Assembly: GCF_001280015.1 (NCBI RefSeq)
Contig: NZ_LGDV01000226.1
Span: 1 to 64,000 of the forward strand
Length of the DNA stretch: 64,000 bases
Source of the DNA: Streptomyces sp. MMG1121
GTDB lineage: Bacteria; Actinomycetota; Actinomycetes; Streptomycetales; Streptomycetaceae
Direction of reading: 5' to 3'
Shown: piece after piece, positions 38,651-47,419 of the stretch
How positions within the stretch are numbered: the stretch's first letter is position 1
How the letters are laid out: every line of letters starts with the position of its first letter
The notes under the pieces: generated by a model
The model's input: only the letters and a program-made list of their open reading frames with translations
What the model was told of the DNA's origin: nothing
Databases searched by the model: none
Program-made: the position numbers and the translations under genes

Positions 38651-38710
38651 TGCTGATTTGTCGACATCTGGCGGGTGATTTCCGCCTCCACGGTGAAGGT
38701 TGGCTCGTCG

Positions 38711-38739
38711 GACGCGTAGTTTTAGCGACAACACGCGTC
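38711..38739. promoter_or_regulatory. Inverted repeat in the pkaB promoter
   Basis: GACGCGT (38711-38717) and ACGCGTC (38733-38739) flank an AT-rich 15-bp spacer (AGTTTTAGCGACAAC) directly upstream of the pkaB Shine-Dalgarno GTAGGAG. A candidate operator; the spacer may hold the -10 box. Confidence 0.35.
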
Positions 38740-38752
38740 TGTAGGAGCAGTC

Positions 38753-39970
38753 TTGGCACGGAAGATCGGCAGCCGGTACACCGCGCATCAGATCCTGGGG
38801 CGGGGCAGCGCCGGCACGGTGTGGCTGGGCGAGGGACCGGACGGGCCCGTCGCCATCAAGATGCTGCGCGAGGACCTCGCCTCCGACCAGGAGCTCGTCG
38901 GACGCTTCGTCCAGGAGCGCACCGCGCTGCTCGGCCTGGAGCACCCGCGCATCGTCACCGTGCGCGACCTGGTGGTCGACGGCAACGACCTGGCCCTGGT
39001 CATGGACCTGGTGCGCGGCACCGATCTGCGTACCCGGCTGGAGCGCGAGCGGCGGCTCGCCCCCGAGGCGGCCGTGGCGATCGTCGCCGACGTCGCCGAC
39101 GCGCTGGCGGCGGCCCACGCGGCCGGCGTCGTGCACCGCGACGTCAAGCCCGAGAACGTGCTCCTCGACATGCAGGGTCCGCTCGGCCCCGGCGGTGCCC
39201 ACCCGGCGCTGCTCACCGACTTCGGCGTCGCCAAGCTGATCGACTCGCCGAAGCGGACGAAGGCCACGAAGATCATCGGCACGCCGGACTACCTGGCCCC
39301 GGAGATCGTCGAGGGCCTGCCCCCGCGCGCGTCCGTCGACATCTACGCCCTCGCGACCGTCCTGTACGAGCTGCTGGCCGGCTTCACGCCCTTCGGCGGC
39401 GGCCACCCCGGCGCGGTACTGCGACGGCACGTCACGGAGACGGTCGTCCCGCTCCCCGGCATCCCCGAGGAGCTGTGGCAGCTGATCGTGCAGTGCCTCG
39501 CCAAGGCGCCCGCCTCCCGGCTGCGGGCCTCGGAGCTGGCGGCGCGGCTGCGCGAGCAGCTGCCGATGCTGGCCGGTATGCCGCCGCTGGACGTGGACGA
39601 GCCGGACCAGAGCGAGGAGCCGGACCAGGAGCCGACGGCCGCACCCGCCGAGCCGGTACGACGCCGGGGCGCCGTGTCGCTGGTGCCGGGCGCCAAGCCG
39701 GACTCCAACCGGGACACGCACACCTCGATGCGGGTACCGGGCCCGGACGAGCTGGCGGGGGGCGCCCACGGGACCGCTCGCGCTCCCCGGGCCGCCGGTG
39801 CACCCCGCCCGGGGTCGGCCAGGCACAAGGCGGTGGTCCGGCGGCGCCGGATCACGCTGGGCGTGGCAGGGGTGGCCGTGGCGGCGGCCGTGGGCGTCGG
39901 CGCGTGGTTCGCCTCGTCCGGCGGGGACGACCATCCGTCGCAGGACACCCACAGCACGTCGGCACCCTGA
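38753..39970 (+). CDS. pkaB: Serine/threonine protein kinase PkaB
   Basis: 405 residues. Kinase motifs: [10 protein letters not shown] (16-25), Lys36, HRDVKPEN (128-135), DFG 156-158. An acidic linker ([15 protein letters not shown], about 286-300) precedes a single transmembrane helix near residues 370-388 ([15 protein letters not shown]) and a short outside tail. TTG start at 38753 with GTAGGAG upstream. Close paralogue of the preceding kinase; the order pkaA-pkaB-prfB matches what I remember of S. coelicolor. Its own promoter region carries an inverted repeat. Confidence 0.93.
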   Translation: MARKIGSRYTAHQILGRGSAGTVWLGEGPDGPVAIKMLREDLASDQELVGRFVQERTALLGLEHPRIVTVRDLVVDGNDLALVMDLVRGTDLRTRLERERRLAPEAAVAIVADVADALAAAHAAGVVHRDVKPENVLLDMQGPLGPGGAHPALLTDFGVAKLIDSPKRTKATKIIGTPDYLAPEIVEGLPPRASVDIYALATVLYELLAGFTPFGGGHPGAVLRRHVTETVVPLPGIPEELWQLIVQCLAKAPASRLRASELAARLREQLPMLAGMPPLDVDEPDQSEEPDQEPTAAPAEPVRRRGAVSLVPGAKPDSNRDTHTSMRVPGPDELAGGAHGTARAPRAAGAPRPGSARHKAVVRRRRITLGVAGVAVAAAVGVGAWFASSGGDDHPSQDTHSTSAP

Positions 39971-40053
39971 TCGCCCAGGGGGCTCAGCCCCCGGACCCCC
40001 GCTTCGTCCGCCCGGCCCGGTCGGCCCGGTCGGCCGTCAAGCGCCCCGGCCCG

Positions 40054-40085
40054 GCTCCCCCGGCACCCCGGGCTGCCGGGGGAGC
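40054..40085 (+). terminator. Terminator after pkaB
   Basis: Perfect 12-bp stem GCTCCCCCGGCA/TGCCGGGGGAGC with an 8-nt loop, in the 196-bp gap before prfB. No U-tract follows, as is common in Streptomyces. Confidence 0.6.
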
Positions 40086-40166
40086 GGGCGCGGTCCTCGG
40101 ACGGGAGACCCGGGCTCCCGATCCCGCCCGGCTCTCCACGCTTGCCGCAGCCGTTACGCTGGAGGC

Positions 40167-41273
40167 GTGGCAGTCGTCGATGTATCCGAAGAGCTGAAGT
40201 CCCTCTCCTCGACCATGGAGTCGATCGAGGCCGTCCTGGACCTCGACAAGCTGAGGGCAGATATCGCCGTGCTCGAGGAGCAGGCGGCGGCCCCGTCCCT
40301 GTGGGACAACCCGGACGAGGCACAGAAGATCACCAGCAAGCTCTCCCACCTCCAGGCCGAGGTCAGGAAGGCGGAGGCGCTGCGCGGCCGGATCGACGAT
40401 CTCGTCGTCCTCTTCGAGATGGCCGAGGAGGAGGACGACCCGGACACCCGCGCCGAGGCCGAGTCCGAGCTGGCCGCGGTGAAGAAGTCGCTGGACGAGA
40501 TGGAGGTCCGCACGCTCCTCAGCGGTGAGTACGACGCCCGTGAGGCGCTCGTCAACATCCGCGCCGAGGCCGGCGGCGTCGACGCCGCGGACTTCGCCGA
40601 GAAGCTCCAGCGCATGTACCTGCGCTGGGCCGAGCAGCGCGGCTACAAGACGGAGCTCATCGAGACGTCGTACGCCGAAGAGGCCGGCATCAAGTCGACC
40701 ACCTTCGCCGTCCAGGCGCCGTACGCCTACGGCACCCTCTCCGTCGAGCAGGGCACCCACCGGCTCGTGCGGATCTCGCCCTACGACAACCAGGGCCGTC
40801 GCCAGACGTCCTTCGCCGGTGTCGAGATCCTCCCCGTGGTCGAGCAGACCGACCACATCGAGATCGACGAGTCCGAGCTGCGCGTGGACGTGTACCGGTC
40901 CTCCGGGCCCGGCGGCCAGGGCGTCAACACCACCGACTCCGCGGTGCGCCTGACCCACATCCCCACCGGCATCGTCGTCTCCTGCCAGAACGAGCGGTCG
41001 CAGATCCAGAACAAGGCCACCGCGATGAACGTCCTCCAGGCCAAGCTGCTCGAGCGGCGCCGGCAGGAGGAGCAGGCCAAGATGGACGCCCTCAAGGGCG
41101 ACGGCGGCAACTCCTGGGGCAACCAGATGCGTTCGTACGTCCTGCACCCTTACCAGATGGTCAAGGATCTGCGCACCGAGTTCGAGGTGGGCAACCCCGA
41201 GGCCGTGTTCAACGGTGAGATCGACGGGTTCCTGGAGGCCGGCATTCGCTGGCGCAAGCAGCAGGAGAAGTAA
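40167..41273 (+). CDS. prfB: Peptide chain release factor 2
   Basis: 368 residues. Ends translation at UGA and UAA. The catalytic GGQ is at 249-251 ([12 protein letters not shown]). The tripeptide anticodon loop reads SPY at 204-206 where E. coli RF2 has SPF. The reading frame is continuous: there is no in-frame UGA near codon 25, so the autoregulatory frameshift of many bacteria is absent. GTG 40167 chosen by family N-terminus; GGAGG is too close to be a normal Shine-Dalgarno and a TACGCT box ends 7 bases before the GTG, so a leaderless message is possible. It ends in a clear terminator. Confidence 0.95.
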   Translation: MAVVDVSEELKSLSSTMESIEAVLDLDKLRADIAVLEEQAAAPSLWDNPDEAQKITSKLSHLQAEVRKAEALRGRIDDLVVLFEMAEEEDDPDTRAEAESELAAVKKSLDEMEVRTLLSGEYDAREALVNIRAEAGGVDAADFAEKLQRMYLRWAEQRGYKTELIETSYAEEAGIKSTTFAVQAPYAYGTLSVEQGTHRLVRISPYDNQGRRQTSFAGVEILPVVEQTDHIEIDESELRVDVYRSSGPGGQGVNTTDSAVRLTHIPTGIVVSCQNERSQIQNKATAMNVLQAKLLERRRQEEQAKMDALKGDGGNSWGNQMRSYVLHPYQMVKDLRTEFEVGNPEAVFNGEIDGFLEAGIRWRKQQEK

Positions 41274-41286
41274 CTTTGTCGACATG

Positions 41287-41315
41287 ACAACTGCCGCCCC
41301 AGTGGCGGCAGTTGT
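41287..41315 (+). terminator. Terminator after prfB
   Basis: 12-bp stem (ACAACTGCCGCC with its complement) and 5-nt loop, followed by TGTTATGTCTGGGTTTT. Classical intrinsic terminator, 13 bp after the stop. Confidence 0.85.
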
Positions 41316-41570
41316 TGTTATGTCTGGGTTTTACATCACAATTACAGGCTCCAACTCACCGCAAACGCACCCCCAAGGGACATGGCGCCCGCAACGGCCT
41401 TGACGTTGCTTTGAAGAATGGGAAGAGTTGCACGCGGCATGCGTACTTGCGGGGCGCATGTGAACCGGGGGAATGAGTTGACGCGCTTCGTCACCGGCTG
41501 CCTCCCGTCGATCACGGCAACGCCCCTCGCGCCGCCTCATTGACGAACAGCTACTGGGGGTAGCAACCAT

Positions 41571-42530
41571 ATGACGAAGAAGACGCGGATCCGGGTCGCG
41601 CGGATAGCCGCGGGCGCCGTGATCGCGGCCGGTGCGTCACTGACCGCCGCCGGTGCGGCCTCCGCCCTGGACCTCGGTGTCCAGGCGGGCCCGATCAGCC
41701 TGGGTGTGCACACGAACGCCGGAAGCGACGACGGTGGCACCGACGGCGGCTGCCCGGTCGCCGTCTGCACCGACGGCGGCACCACGACCGGCGGTGACTC
41801 CACCACGGGTGGCGACTCCACGACCGGCGGTGACTCCACCACGGGCGGTGACTCCACGACCGGTGGCGATTCCACCACGGGCGGTGACTCCACGACCGGC
41901 GGTGACTCCACCACGGGCGGTGACTCCTCGACCGGCGGTGACGTCACCATCGGTGGTGTCATCGGCGGTGGCGACAGCTCCACCGGCGGGGACTCCTCGA
42001 CCGGTGGCGACAGCAGCACCGGTGGTGACAACGGCGGCAACGGCGGCAACACCGGCGGCGACAACGGCAACACCGGCGGTGGCAACGGCACCGGTGGCGA
42101 CAGCGGCACCTCCGGTTCCACCGGTACCTCGGGTTCCACGGGCACCTCGGGCTCCACGGGTACCTCCGGTTCCACGGGCACCTCGGGTTCCACCGGCACC
42201 TCCGGTTCCACGGGTACCTCCGGTTCCACCGGTTCCACCGGTGGTTCCAGCACCTCGGGCGGCTCCGGCGGCACCGGTGGCTCCACCACGGGCGGCAACC
42301 ACGACAACCCGCAGGGCGGCAGCGGCAAGGCCACCCAGGACGAGGGCTCCTCGCAGCTGACCGACACGGGCTCCGACAGCAAGGCCCAGGGCGGCGACAA
42401 GCAGCTCGCCGAGACCGGTGCCGGCCAGACCGCGTTCCTGGTCATCGGCGCCGCGACGATGATCGCCGGCGGCATCGGCTTCCGCGTGCTGCCGCGTCTG
42501 GTGAACGGCCGGGGCGGCGCCGCCGCCTGA
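41571..42530 (+). CDS. Repeat-rich secreted protein with LAETG sortase-E signal
   Basis: 319 residues. Signal peptide (1-32, cleavage after ASA), a short Cys-containing segment (GGCPVAVC), then two blocks of six-residue repeats: GGDSTT-type (8 units, DNA 41797-41945) and GTSGST-type (7 units, DNA 42103-42240). The C-terminus carries LAETG (279-283), a hydrophobic helix and a basic end (RLVNGRGG). This is a cell-wall sorting signal of the LAXTG type used by class E sortases of Streptomyces, so the protein is probably linked to peptidoglycan with a flexible, Ser/Thr-rich, possibly glycosylated stalk. No adhesive or enzymatic domain is visible. Alternative long frames on the other strand are composition artefacts. 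Confidence 0.85.
   Translation: MTKKTRIRVARIAAGAVIAAGASLTAAGAASALDLGVQAGPISLGVHTNAGSDDGGTDGGCPVAVCTDGGTTTGGDSTTGGDSTTGGDSTTGGDSTTGGDSTTGGDSTTGGDSTTGGDSSTGGDVTIGGVIGGGDSSTGGDSSTGGDSSTGGDNGGNGGNTGGDNGNTGGGNGTGGDSGTSGSTGTSGSTGTSGSTGTSGSTGTSGSTGTSGSTGTSGSTGSTGGSSTSGGSGGTGGSTTGGNHDNPQGGSGKATQDEGSSQLTDTGSDSKAQGGDKQLAETGAGQTAFLVIGAATMIAGGIGFRVLPRLVNGRGGAAA
41797..42240 (+). repeat. Two arrays of 18-bp coding repeats
   Basis: Unit 1 alternates between TGACTCCACCACGGGCGG and TGACTCCACGACCGGCGG-type forms (41797-41945). Unit 2 is of the form GGCACCTCCGGTTCCACC (42103-42240). The units encode GGDSTT and GTSGST. Tandem repeats like these expand and contract by slippage, so copy number likely varies between strains. 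Confidence 0.85.
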
Positions 42531-42602
42531 CCGTAGCCCTACGGTCACGCAGCGCACGCACCCCGTATGCGTAAGGGCCCGGAGCTTGGCGCTCCGGGCC
42601 CT
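42528..42602. terminator. Two stacked hairpins between convergent genes
   Basis: The first hairpin, TGACCGTAG/CTACGGTCA (42528-42547), includes the stop codon of the LAETG gene. The second, AGGGCCCGGAGC/GCTCCGGGCCCT (42574-42602), has a 12-bp stem and a 5-nt loop. The latter probably terminates both the rightward gene and the leftward small gene. Confidence 0.7.
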
Positions 42603-42651
42603 CAGCCGTCTCTGCGGCGTTCTCGCGCTCTGTGTCGCGCGCTGCGCTCCG

Positions 42652-42843
42652 CTATGCGGTCTGGTGCGCCAGCAGCGCCACCGCGGCGATCAGCACCGCC
42701 AGCAGCGCGATGAGCGCCATCGGGTTCACCCCGCCGAGGAAACCCTCGTGCTGCAGTCGCTCGCGGTTGGCACGGCACACCGGGCACCGGCCCTCGCTCA
42801 CGGGCGCCGCGCAGTTCGCGCACACCAACCGGTCGTACGTCAT
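42652..42843 (-). CDS. 63-residue zinc-ribbon membrane protein
   Basis: A tiny protein. Two CxxC pairs, CANC and CPVC (residues 8-11 and 21-24), form a zinc ribbon. One C-terminal transmembrane helix ([20 protein letters not shown]) anchors it with the ribbon in the cytoplasm or outside. ATG 42843 has a perfect AAGGAGGG at 9 bp. Antisense to and converging on the LAETG gene, with ftsE on the other side. Family and function are unknown to me; conserved position beside ftsEX in streptomycetes (from memory) would support a real gene. Confidence 0.75.
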   Translation of the reverse strand: MTYDRLVCANCAAPVSEGRCPVCRANRERLQHEGFLGGVNPMALIALLAVLIAAVALLAHQTA

Positions 42844-43080
42844 GCGCTCGCCCTCCTTGCACCGGCCATCACTTGTAGAACGCGCACGGGAACGAGAACG
42901 TTCCCCCTCCACTGTGCCAGGTTCCCGCAAGCCCTGCGCGGGGCCCCGGGGCAGCGGTACGGAAGCGGAGGCCAGTACAAAAACGTACAAGTCTTGCCCA
43001 ACCTCTACCTGCGACTGCACTTGCACACCCGGGTCGCGTATGGTCACGCTCATCTACCCCCGGCTACCCGTGGTGCATCC

Positions 43081-43770
43081 GTGATCCGATTCGACAACGT
43101 CTCCAAGGTCTACCCCAAGCAGACCCATGCCGCGCTCAGGGATGTCTCCCTGGAGGTGGAGAAGGGCGAGTTCGTCTTCCTCGTGGGATCCTCCGGCTCC
43201 GGAAAGTCCACCTTCCTGCGGCTCATCCTCCGCGAGGAGCGGTGCAGCCACGGCCAGGTGCACGTGCTGGGCAAGGACCTCGCGCGCCTCTCCAACTGGA
43301 AGGTGCCGCAGATGCGCCGCCAGCTGGGGACCGTCTTCCAGGACTTCCGGCTGCTGCCGAACAAGACCGTCGCCGAGAACGTGGCCTTCGCGCAGGAGGT
43401 CATCGGCAAGTCCCGCGGTGAGATCCGCAAGTCCGTGCCGCAGGTGCTCGACCTCGTCGGGCTCGGCGGCAAGGAGGACCGCAGGCCCGGCGAGCTGTCC
43501 GGTGGTGAGCAGCAGCGCGTGGCCATCGCGCGGGCCTTCGTCAACCGGCCCAAGCTGCTCATCGCCGACGAGCCCACCGGCAACCTCGACCCGCAGACCT
43601 CCGTCGGCATCATGAAGTTGCTCGACCGCATCAACCGGACGGGCACCACCGTCATCATGGCGACGCACGATCAGAACATCGTGGACCAGATGCGCAAGCG
43701 CGTCATCGAGCTGGAGAAGGGCCGCCTCGTCCGCGACCAGGCCCGCGGCGTCTACGGCTACCAGCACTGA
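43081..43770 (+). CDS. ftsE: Cell division ATP-binding protein FtsE
   Basis: 229 residues. ABC ATPase with Walker [10 protein letters not shown] (near residue 37), signature LSGGEQQR and Walker [13 protein letters not shown]. With FtsX it forms the complex that controls septal peptidoglycan hydrolases. GTG 43081 is chosen because it begins the family N-terminus ([12 protein letters not shown]); no Shine-Dalgarno is evident. ftsX follows after 35 bp, so the two form an operon. Confidence 0.96.
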   Translation: MIRFDNVSKVYPKQTHAALRDVSLEVEKGEFVFLVGSSGSGKSTFLRLILREERCSHGQVHVLGKDLARLSNWKVPQMRRQLGTVFQDFRLLPNKTVAENVAFAQEVIGKSRGEIRKSVPQVLDLVGLGGKEDRRPGELSGGEQQRVAIARAFVNRPKLLIADEPTGNLDPQTSVGIMKLLDRINRTGTTVIMATHDQNIVDQMRKRVIELEKGRLVRDQARGVYGYQH

Positions 43771-43805
43771 ATCACGTTCACGACGGAAAGGCTTGACCCG
43801 ACGCC

Positions 43806-44723
43806 ATGCGCGCCCAGTTCGTCCTGTCGGAGATCGGTGTAGGTCTCCGCCGCAACCTGACGATGACCTTCGCCGTCATCGTCTCCGTCGCCCTGTCCCT
43901 GGCCCTGTTCGGCGGCTCCCTGCTGATGAGCGACCAGGTGTCCACCATGAAGGGCTACTGGTACGACAAGGTCAACGTCTCGATCTTCCTGTGCAACAAG
44001 CACGACGCCGAGTCGGACGTCAACTGCGCCAAGGGCGCGGTCACCGAGGACCAGAAGAAGCAGATCCTGTCCGACCTGCACAACATGCCGATCGTCGAGA
44101 AGGTCTCGTACGAGTCGCAGGACGAGGCCTACAAGCACTACAAGCAGCAGTTCGGCAACTCCCCGCTGGCCAGCTCGCTGACGCCGGACCAGATGCAGGA
44201 GTCGTACCGCATCAAGCTGAAGGACCCGCAGAAGTACCAGGTCATCGCAACCGCCTTCAACGGGCGGGACGGTGTGCAGTCGGTGCAGGACCAGAAGGGC
44301 ATCCTGGACAACCTCTTCCAGCTGCTGAACCTGATGAACCGCGGCGCGCTCGGCGTGATGGCGATGATGCTGATCGTCGCCCTGCTGCTGATCGTCAACA
44401 CCGTGCGCGTCTCGGCGTTCAGCCGCCGACGCGAGACCGGGATCATGCGCCTGGTCGGTGCCTCGGGCTTCTACATCCAGGCGCCGTTCATCGCGGAGGC
44501 CGCGGTCGCCGGACTCATCGGCGGCGGCCTCGCCTGCGTGGCCCTCGTGGTCGGCCGGTACTTCACGATCGACCACGGCATGGACCTCGCGCACAAGCTC
44601 ACGCTCATCAACTTCGTCGGCTGGGACGCGGTGTTGACCAAGCTGCCGCTGATCCTCGCCACGAGCGTGCTGATGCCGGCGCTGGCCGCGTTCTTCGCGC
44701 TGCGCAAGTACCTGAAGGTGTGA
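43806..44723 (+). CDS. ftsX: Cell division protein FtsX
   Basis: 305 residues. Four-helix FtsX permease: the first helix is about residues 21-43, followed by a large extracellular domain with two cysteines (Cys63 and Cys74, possibly a disulfide), then three helices after residue 180. Transmits ATP-driven change from FtsE to wall hydrolases outside the membrane. ATG 43806 after GGAAAGG. The gene ends at a strong hairpin. Confidence 0.95.
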   Translation: MRAQFVLSEIGVGLRRNLTMTFAVIVSVALSLALFGGSLLMSDQVSTMKGYWYDKVNVSIFLCNKHDAESDVNCAKGAVTEDQKKQILSDLHNMPIVEKVSYESQDEAYKHYKQQFGNSPLASSLTPDQMQESYRIKLKDPQKYQVIATAFNGRDGVQSVQDQKGILDNLFQLLNLMNRGALGVMAMMLIVALLLIVNTVRVSAFSRRRETGIMRLVGASGFYIQAPFIAEAAVAGLIGGGLACVALVVGRYFTIDHGMDLAHKLTLINFVGWDAVLTKLPLILATSVLMPALAAFFALRKYLKV

Positions 44724-44734
44724 CGCATGCCAAG

Positions 44735-44766
44735 AGGGCCGTACGGGCAACCGCCCGTACGGCCCT
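44735..44766 (+). terminator. Terminator after ftsEX
   Basis: Perfect 14-bp stem AGGGCCGTACGGGC/GCCCGTACGGCCCT with a 4-nt loop, 11 bp after the ftsX stop. The promoter of the next gene appears to start inside or just after it (TAGACT at 44778-44783). Confidence 0.8.
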
Positions 44767-44790
44767 TCGCGTTGTCCTAGACTCACGGCC

Positions 44791-45984
44791 ATGTCAGGCC
44801 GAGAACTGTGCCGAGACCTGTTCTGCCAGCCCCGCCGCATCCGCCGCGGGGCCGCCCTGACATTGGTCTTCGCCGGCGTCCTGGTCGCCGGCGCCGCCAC
44901 CGGCTCCTTCCCCGAGACCGCCCCCACGGCACGCGAGACGGCCGTCGGCCCCTCGCCCGCGACCACCGGGCACGAGGACGTCCAGAAGGCCGCGGCCGAG
45001 GCGATGGCCGACGGCAAGTCCCCGATGGAGGCCGCCGAGCGGGCCGTCAGCCGCAGCGGCGACCGCTGGGGCGCGGTGTACACCGAGGGTGAGTACGAGG
45101 AGTTCCAGGAGGCCCTCGACGGCAAGTACACCGGCGTCGGCCTGTGGGCGGGACGCGAGCAGGACGGCCGGATCGAGGTGACCTGGGTCCAGCCCGACTC
45201 GCCCGCCGCTGCGGCAGGCATCCGCGAGGGCGACCGGCTGACCAGTGTCGACGGCGACAGGGTCGACGGCCGCCCGGTCACCGACGTGGTCTCCTTACTG
45301 CGCGGCGACGCCGATGGCGCGGCCGCCGGTACGACCGTCACCCTGGGCCTGGAGCGCGGCACGCGCGCGTGGACCGAGAAGCTGCGCCGGGCCAGCCTGT
45401 CCACCGACTCCGTGACCGTGCGCCGGCTGCCCGACGGGGTCACCGTCATCAAGATCGCCGCCTTCACCAAGGGCTCCGGCGACGCCGTCCGCGCCGCGGT
45501 GCGCCGGGCCCCGGCCGACGGCGGGATCATCCTCGACCTGCGGGGCAACTCCGGCGGCCTGGTCACCGAGGCCGTGGAGACCTCCTCCGCCTTCCTCGAC
45601 GGCGGCCTGGTCGCCACCTACGACGTCGACGGCGCCCCGCGTTCCCTGCACGCCGGCCCCGGCGGGGACACCGCCCGGCCCCTGGTCGTCCTGGTCGACG
45701 GCGGCACGATGAGCGCGGCCGAGATGCTCACCGGCGCCCTCCAGGACCGGGGCCGCGCGGTGGTGATCGGCTCCCGCACCTTCGGCAAGGGCTCGATCCA
45801 GATGCCGACGAAGCTGCCCGACGGCTCGGTGGCCGAGCTGACCGTCGGCCACTACCGCACCCCCTCGGGCCACACCGTCGACGGCCGTGGCATCACCCCC
45901 GACCTGGAGGTCGATCCGGCCGACGGGCAGGCCGCCGTTGAGCGGGCCGGGACCGTGCTCAGCGGTCTGGGCGACGCCGATTAA
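44791..45984 (+). CDS. S41 family C-terminal processing peptidase with a TTA codon
   Basis: 397 residues. N-terminal membrane anchor or signal (residues 20-38), PDZ domain (about 112-195) and S41 protease domain with catalytic Ser308 (DGGTMSAAEM) and Lys333 (RTFGKGSIQ). Such CtpA-like proteases trim or degrade exported proteins, often in the cell envelope. The ATG at 44791 lies 7 bases after a TAGACT box, so the message may be leaderless. Codon 169 is TTA (45295-45297), the rare leucine codon read by the bldA tRNA. It follows ftsX and precedes smpB. It could process FtsX-linked or wall proteins, but that is inference. Confidence 0.93.
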   Translation: MSGRELCRDLFCQPRRIRRGAALTLVFAGVLVAGAATGSFPETAPTARETAVGPSPATTGHEDVQKAAAEAMADGKSPMEAAERAVSRSGDRWGAVYTEGEYEEFQEALDGKYTGVGLWAGREQDGRIEVTWVQPDSPAAAAGIREGDRLTSVDGDRVDGRPVTDVVSLLRGDADGAAAGTTVTLGLERGTRAWTEKLRRASLSTDSVTVRRLPDGVTVIKIAAFTKGSGDAVRAAVRRAPADGGIILDLRGNSGGLVTEAVETSSAFLDGGLVATYDVDGAPRSLHAGPGGDTARPLVVLVDGGTMSAAEMLTGALQDRGRAVVIGSRTFGKGSIQMPTKLPDGSVAELTVGHYRTPSGHTVDGRGITPDLEVDPADGQAAVERAGTVLSGLGDAD

Positions 45985-46029
45985 AGGCTGGCCTCAGGAC
46001 CCCTCCGTAGTGCGAAAATGGACGGCACT

Positions 46030-46584
46030 ATGAGCAAGGGAATGTACGTACCCAAGGAGTCCCAGCCCAAGCAGGGCGGCGGGGCCGCCAAGGCCAGGGA
46101 CGGCGAGAAGGGCGGCAAGCGCAAGATCGTCGCCCAGAACAAGAAGGCCCGGCACGACTACGCGATCATCGACACCTACGAGGCCGGGCTCGTACTCACC
46201 GGCACCGAGGTCAAGTCGCTGCGCGAGGGACGGACCTCGCTGACCGACGGCTTCGTCCACATCGACCGGGGCGAGGCGTGGCTGCACAACGCCCACATCC
46301 CCGAGTACCACCAGGGCAGCTGGACCAACCACTCCGCGCGCCGCAAGCGCAAGCTGCTGCTGCACCGCGAGGAGATCGACAAGCTGGAGTCCAAGGCCCA
46401 GGAGACGGGGCACACCATCGTGCCGCTCGCCCTGTACTTCAGGGACGGCCGCGCGAAGGCCGAGATCGCGCTCGCACGAGGCAAGAAGGAGTACGACAAG
46501 CGCCAGACCCTGCGCGAGCAGCAGGACCGGCGGGAGTCGGACCGTGCGATCGCGGCGGCGAAGCGGAGGCAGCGCGGCGCGTAA
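46030..46584 (+). CDS. smpB: SsrA-binding protein SmpB
   Basis: 184 residues from ATG 46030. SmpB beta-barrel core ([34 protein letters not shown]) and the basic C-terminal tail ([17 protein letters not shown]) that mimics mRNA in trans-translation. It delivers tmRNA to stalled ribosomes. Starts at 46018 and 46042 are possible; 46030 leaves a reasonable distance to a TAGTGC box. A Gly/Lys-rich extension ([17 protein letters not shown]) precedes the core, usual in streptomycetes. tmRNA follows 90 bp downstream. Confidence 0.95.
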   Translation: MSKGMYVPKESQPKQGGGAAKARDGEKGGKRKIVAQNKKARHDYAIIDTYEAGLVLTGTEVKSLREGRTSLTDGFVHIDRGEAWLHNAHIPEYHQGSWTNHSARRKRKLLLHREEIDKLESKAQETGHTIVPLALYFRDGRAKAEIALARGKKEYDKRQTLREQQDRRESDRAIAAAKRRQRGA

Positions 46585-46674
46585 GCCGGGAATACGGTGG
46601 CATCGGCGTGCGTTGGTCACGTACGATGGCACCAACACCGGTTGAACCCGGTGTGTGCATTGAAAACACAACAT

Positions 46675-47043
46675 GGGGATGATCGGTTTCGACAGCGGCT
46701 GTCGAAGCAGGGGAAGCGTGTCGAGGAAGCGGCAATGATCTCGTAAACCATATGTCGCAAAAAATAATCGCCAACACCAAGCGCGATTCCTTCGCCCTCG
46801 CTGCCTAAGTAGCGACTTGCGAAGTGTCAGCCCGGGGCTGTTCCCGACCCGGATCCTGGCATCAGCTAGGGAACTAAACCTTGATCCCGGTCACGGGGTG
46901 AAGAGGGAAACCAAACAGTGACTGAGCCCGTCGGCGACTTGTTCGCGTGATCGCCGGGGCTGAGAAAATCACAGCGAACTGCACACGGAGAAGCCCTGAT
47001 TCCGCACCGTTGGACGCGGGTTCGATTCCCGCCATCTCCACCA
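46675..47043 (+). ncRNA. ssrA: tmRNA (SsrA)
   Basis: 369 nt including encoded CCA. The 5' GGGGAUG pairs with 3' CAUCUCC of the tRNA-like acceptor stem, and GGTTCGATTCC is the T-loop. The tag reading frame resumes at GCC 46770 after AAUAAUC and encodes ANTKRDSFALAA before TAA at 46806-46808. Adds a degradation tag to proteins on stalled ribosomes, with SmpB from the gene upstream. A hairpin (CACCGG/CCGGTG) precedes the mature 5' end in the precursor. Confidence 0.95.
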
Positions 47044-47070
47044 GTCCCTCCGGGGGCACCCCATGTGGGC

Positions 47071-47103
47071 AAAGGCCCCGTCGCTTCGAGCGGCGGGGCC
47101 TTT
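47071..47103 (+). terminator. Terminator after ssrA
   Basis: AAAGGCCCCG-TCGC/GCGG-CGGGGCCTTT stem (14 bp with one G-U pair) and 5-nt loop, 28 bp past the tmRNA CCA, ending in TTTG. Confidence 0.8.
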
Positions 47104-47258
47104 GTCATGCCGTGGCCTCCCTGATCTCTCCCTGCCCCCTTCCTGACCTGGACGTTCATCGTTTGTTGATCGTCGCGAGTAAGTGTGGTGAAGCCATCTG
47201 CGCACGAACTTCACAAGAGGGCGTGCGTGACGTCTTCACCCTGAAAGGGGGTGCAGTG

Positions 47259-47339
47259 ATGAAGCTTCTCTTCGCCCTTCGCAACAAGGTGTCCGCTCAG
47301 AAGAGCCTGAAGGCCAGCGCCTGGTACTTCTGGTACTAG
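47259..47339 (+). CDS. Atropopeptide-type RiPP precursor, core AWYFWY
   Basis: A 26-residue peptide. Leader (1-20) is basic and amphipathic, ending QKSLKAS. The last six residues, AWYFWY (21-26), match the tryptorubin A core AWYIWY as I remember it except Phe for Ile at core position 4. Strong Shine-Dalgarno GAAAGGGGG lies 7 bases before ATG 47259; a GTG one codon earlier is possible. It is followed by a hairpin and two P450 genes, the arrangement of P450-modified cross-linked peptides. Predicted product: an aromatic side-chain cross-linked hexapeptide with a non-canonical fold. Too short for routine gene callers. Confidence 0.85.
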   Translation: MKLLFALRNKVSAQKSLKASAWYFWY

Positions 47340-47347
47340 GCCAAGAG

Positions 47348-47375
47348 GTCGTCCCCGCCGCACGGCGGGGACGAC
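47348..47375 (+). terminator. Hairpin between precursor and P450 genes
   Basis: 12-bp perfect stem GTCGTCCCCGCC/GGCGGGGACGAC with a 4-nt loop, 8 bases after the precursor stop and 45 before the P450 start. As a partial terminator or RNA-stabilising hairpin it would give more precursor than enzyme. Confidence 0.7.
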
Positions 47376-47419
47376 GCCGTCTGCCGACGTCTGCTCCCTC
47401 GGCCTTCCCGGAGACCCCC

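Noticed and set aside
40230..40260. prfB programmed frameshift site
   Set aside because: The CTGAGG in this region is read in frame as Leu-Arg; there is no in-frame TGA and the frame is continuous.
41797..42240. CRISPR-like array of short repeats
   Set aside because: Units are 18 bp, contiguous and in frame, without spacers. They encode hexapeptide repeats.
41537..42475. Val/Glu/Pro-repeat protein on the minus strand
   Set aside because: It mirrors the tandem repeats of the LAETG protein. The plus frame has a signal peptide, a sorting signal and a Shine-Dalgarno; the minus frame has none.
46947..47258. Longer in-frame start for the RiPP precursor
   Set aside because: The frame upstream overlaps the tmRNA 3' end and its terminator. 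The strong Shine-Dalgarno just before 47259 defines the short peptide.
46585..47258. tRNA gene near ssrA
   Set aside because: The T-loop-like GGTTCGATTCC and acceptor stem belong to the tmRNA itself. No separate cloverleaf was found.
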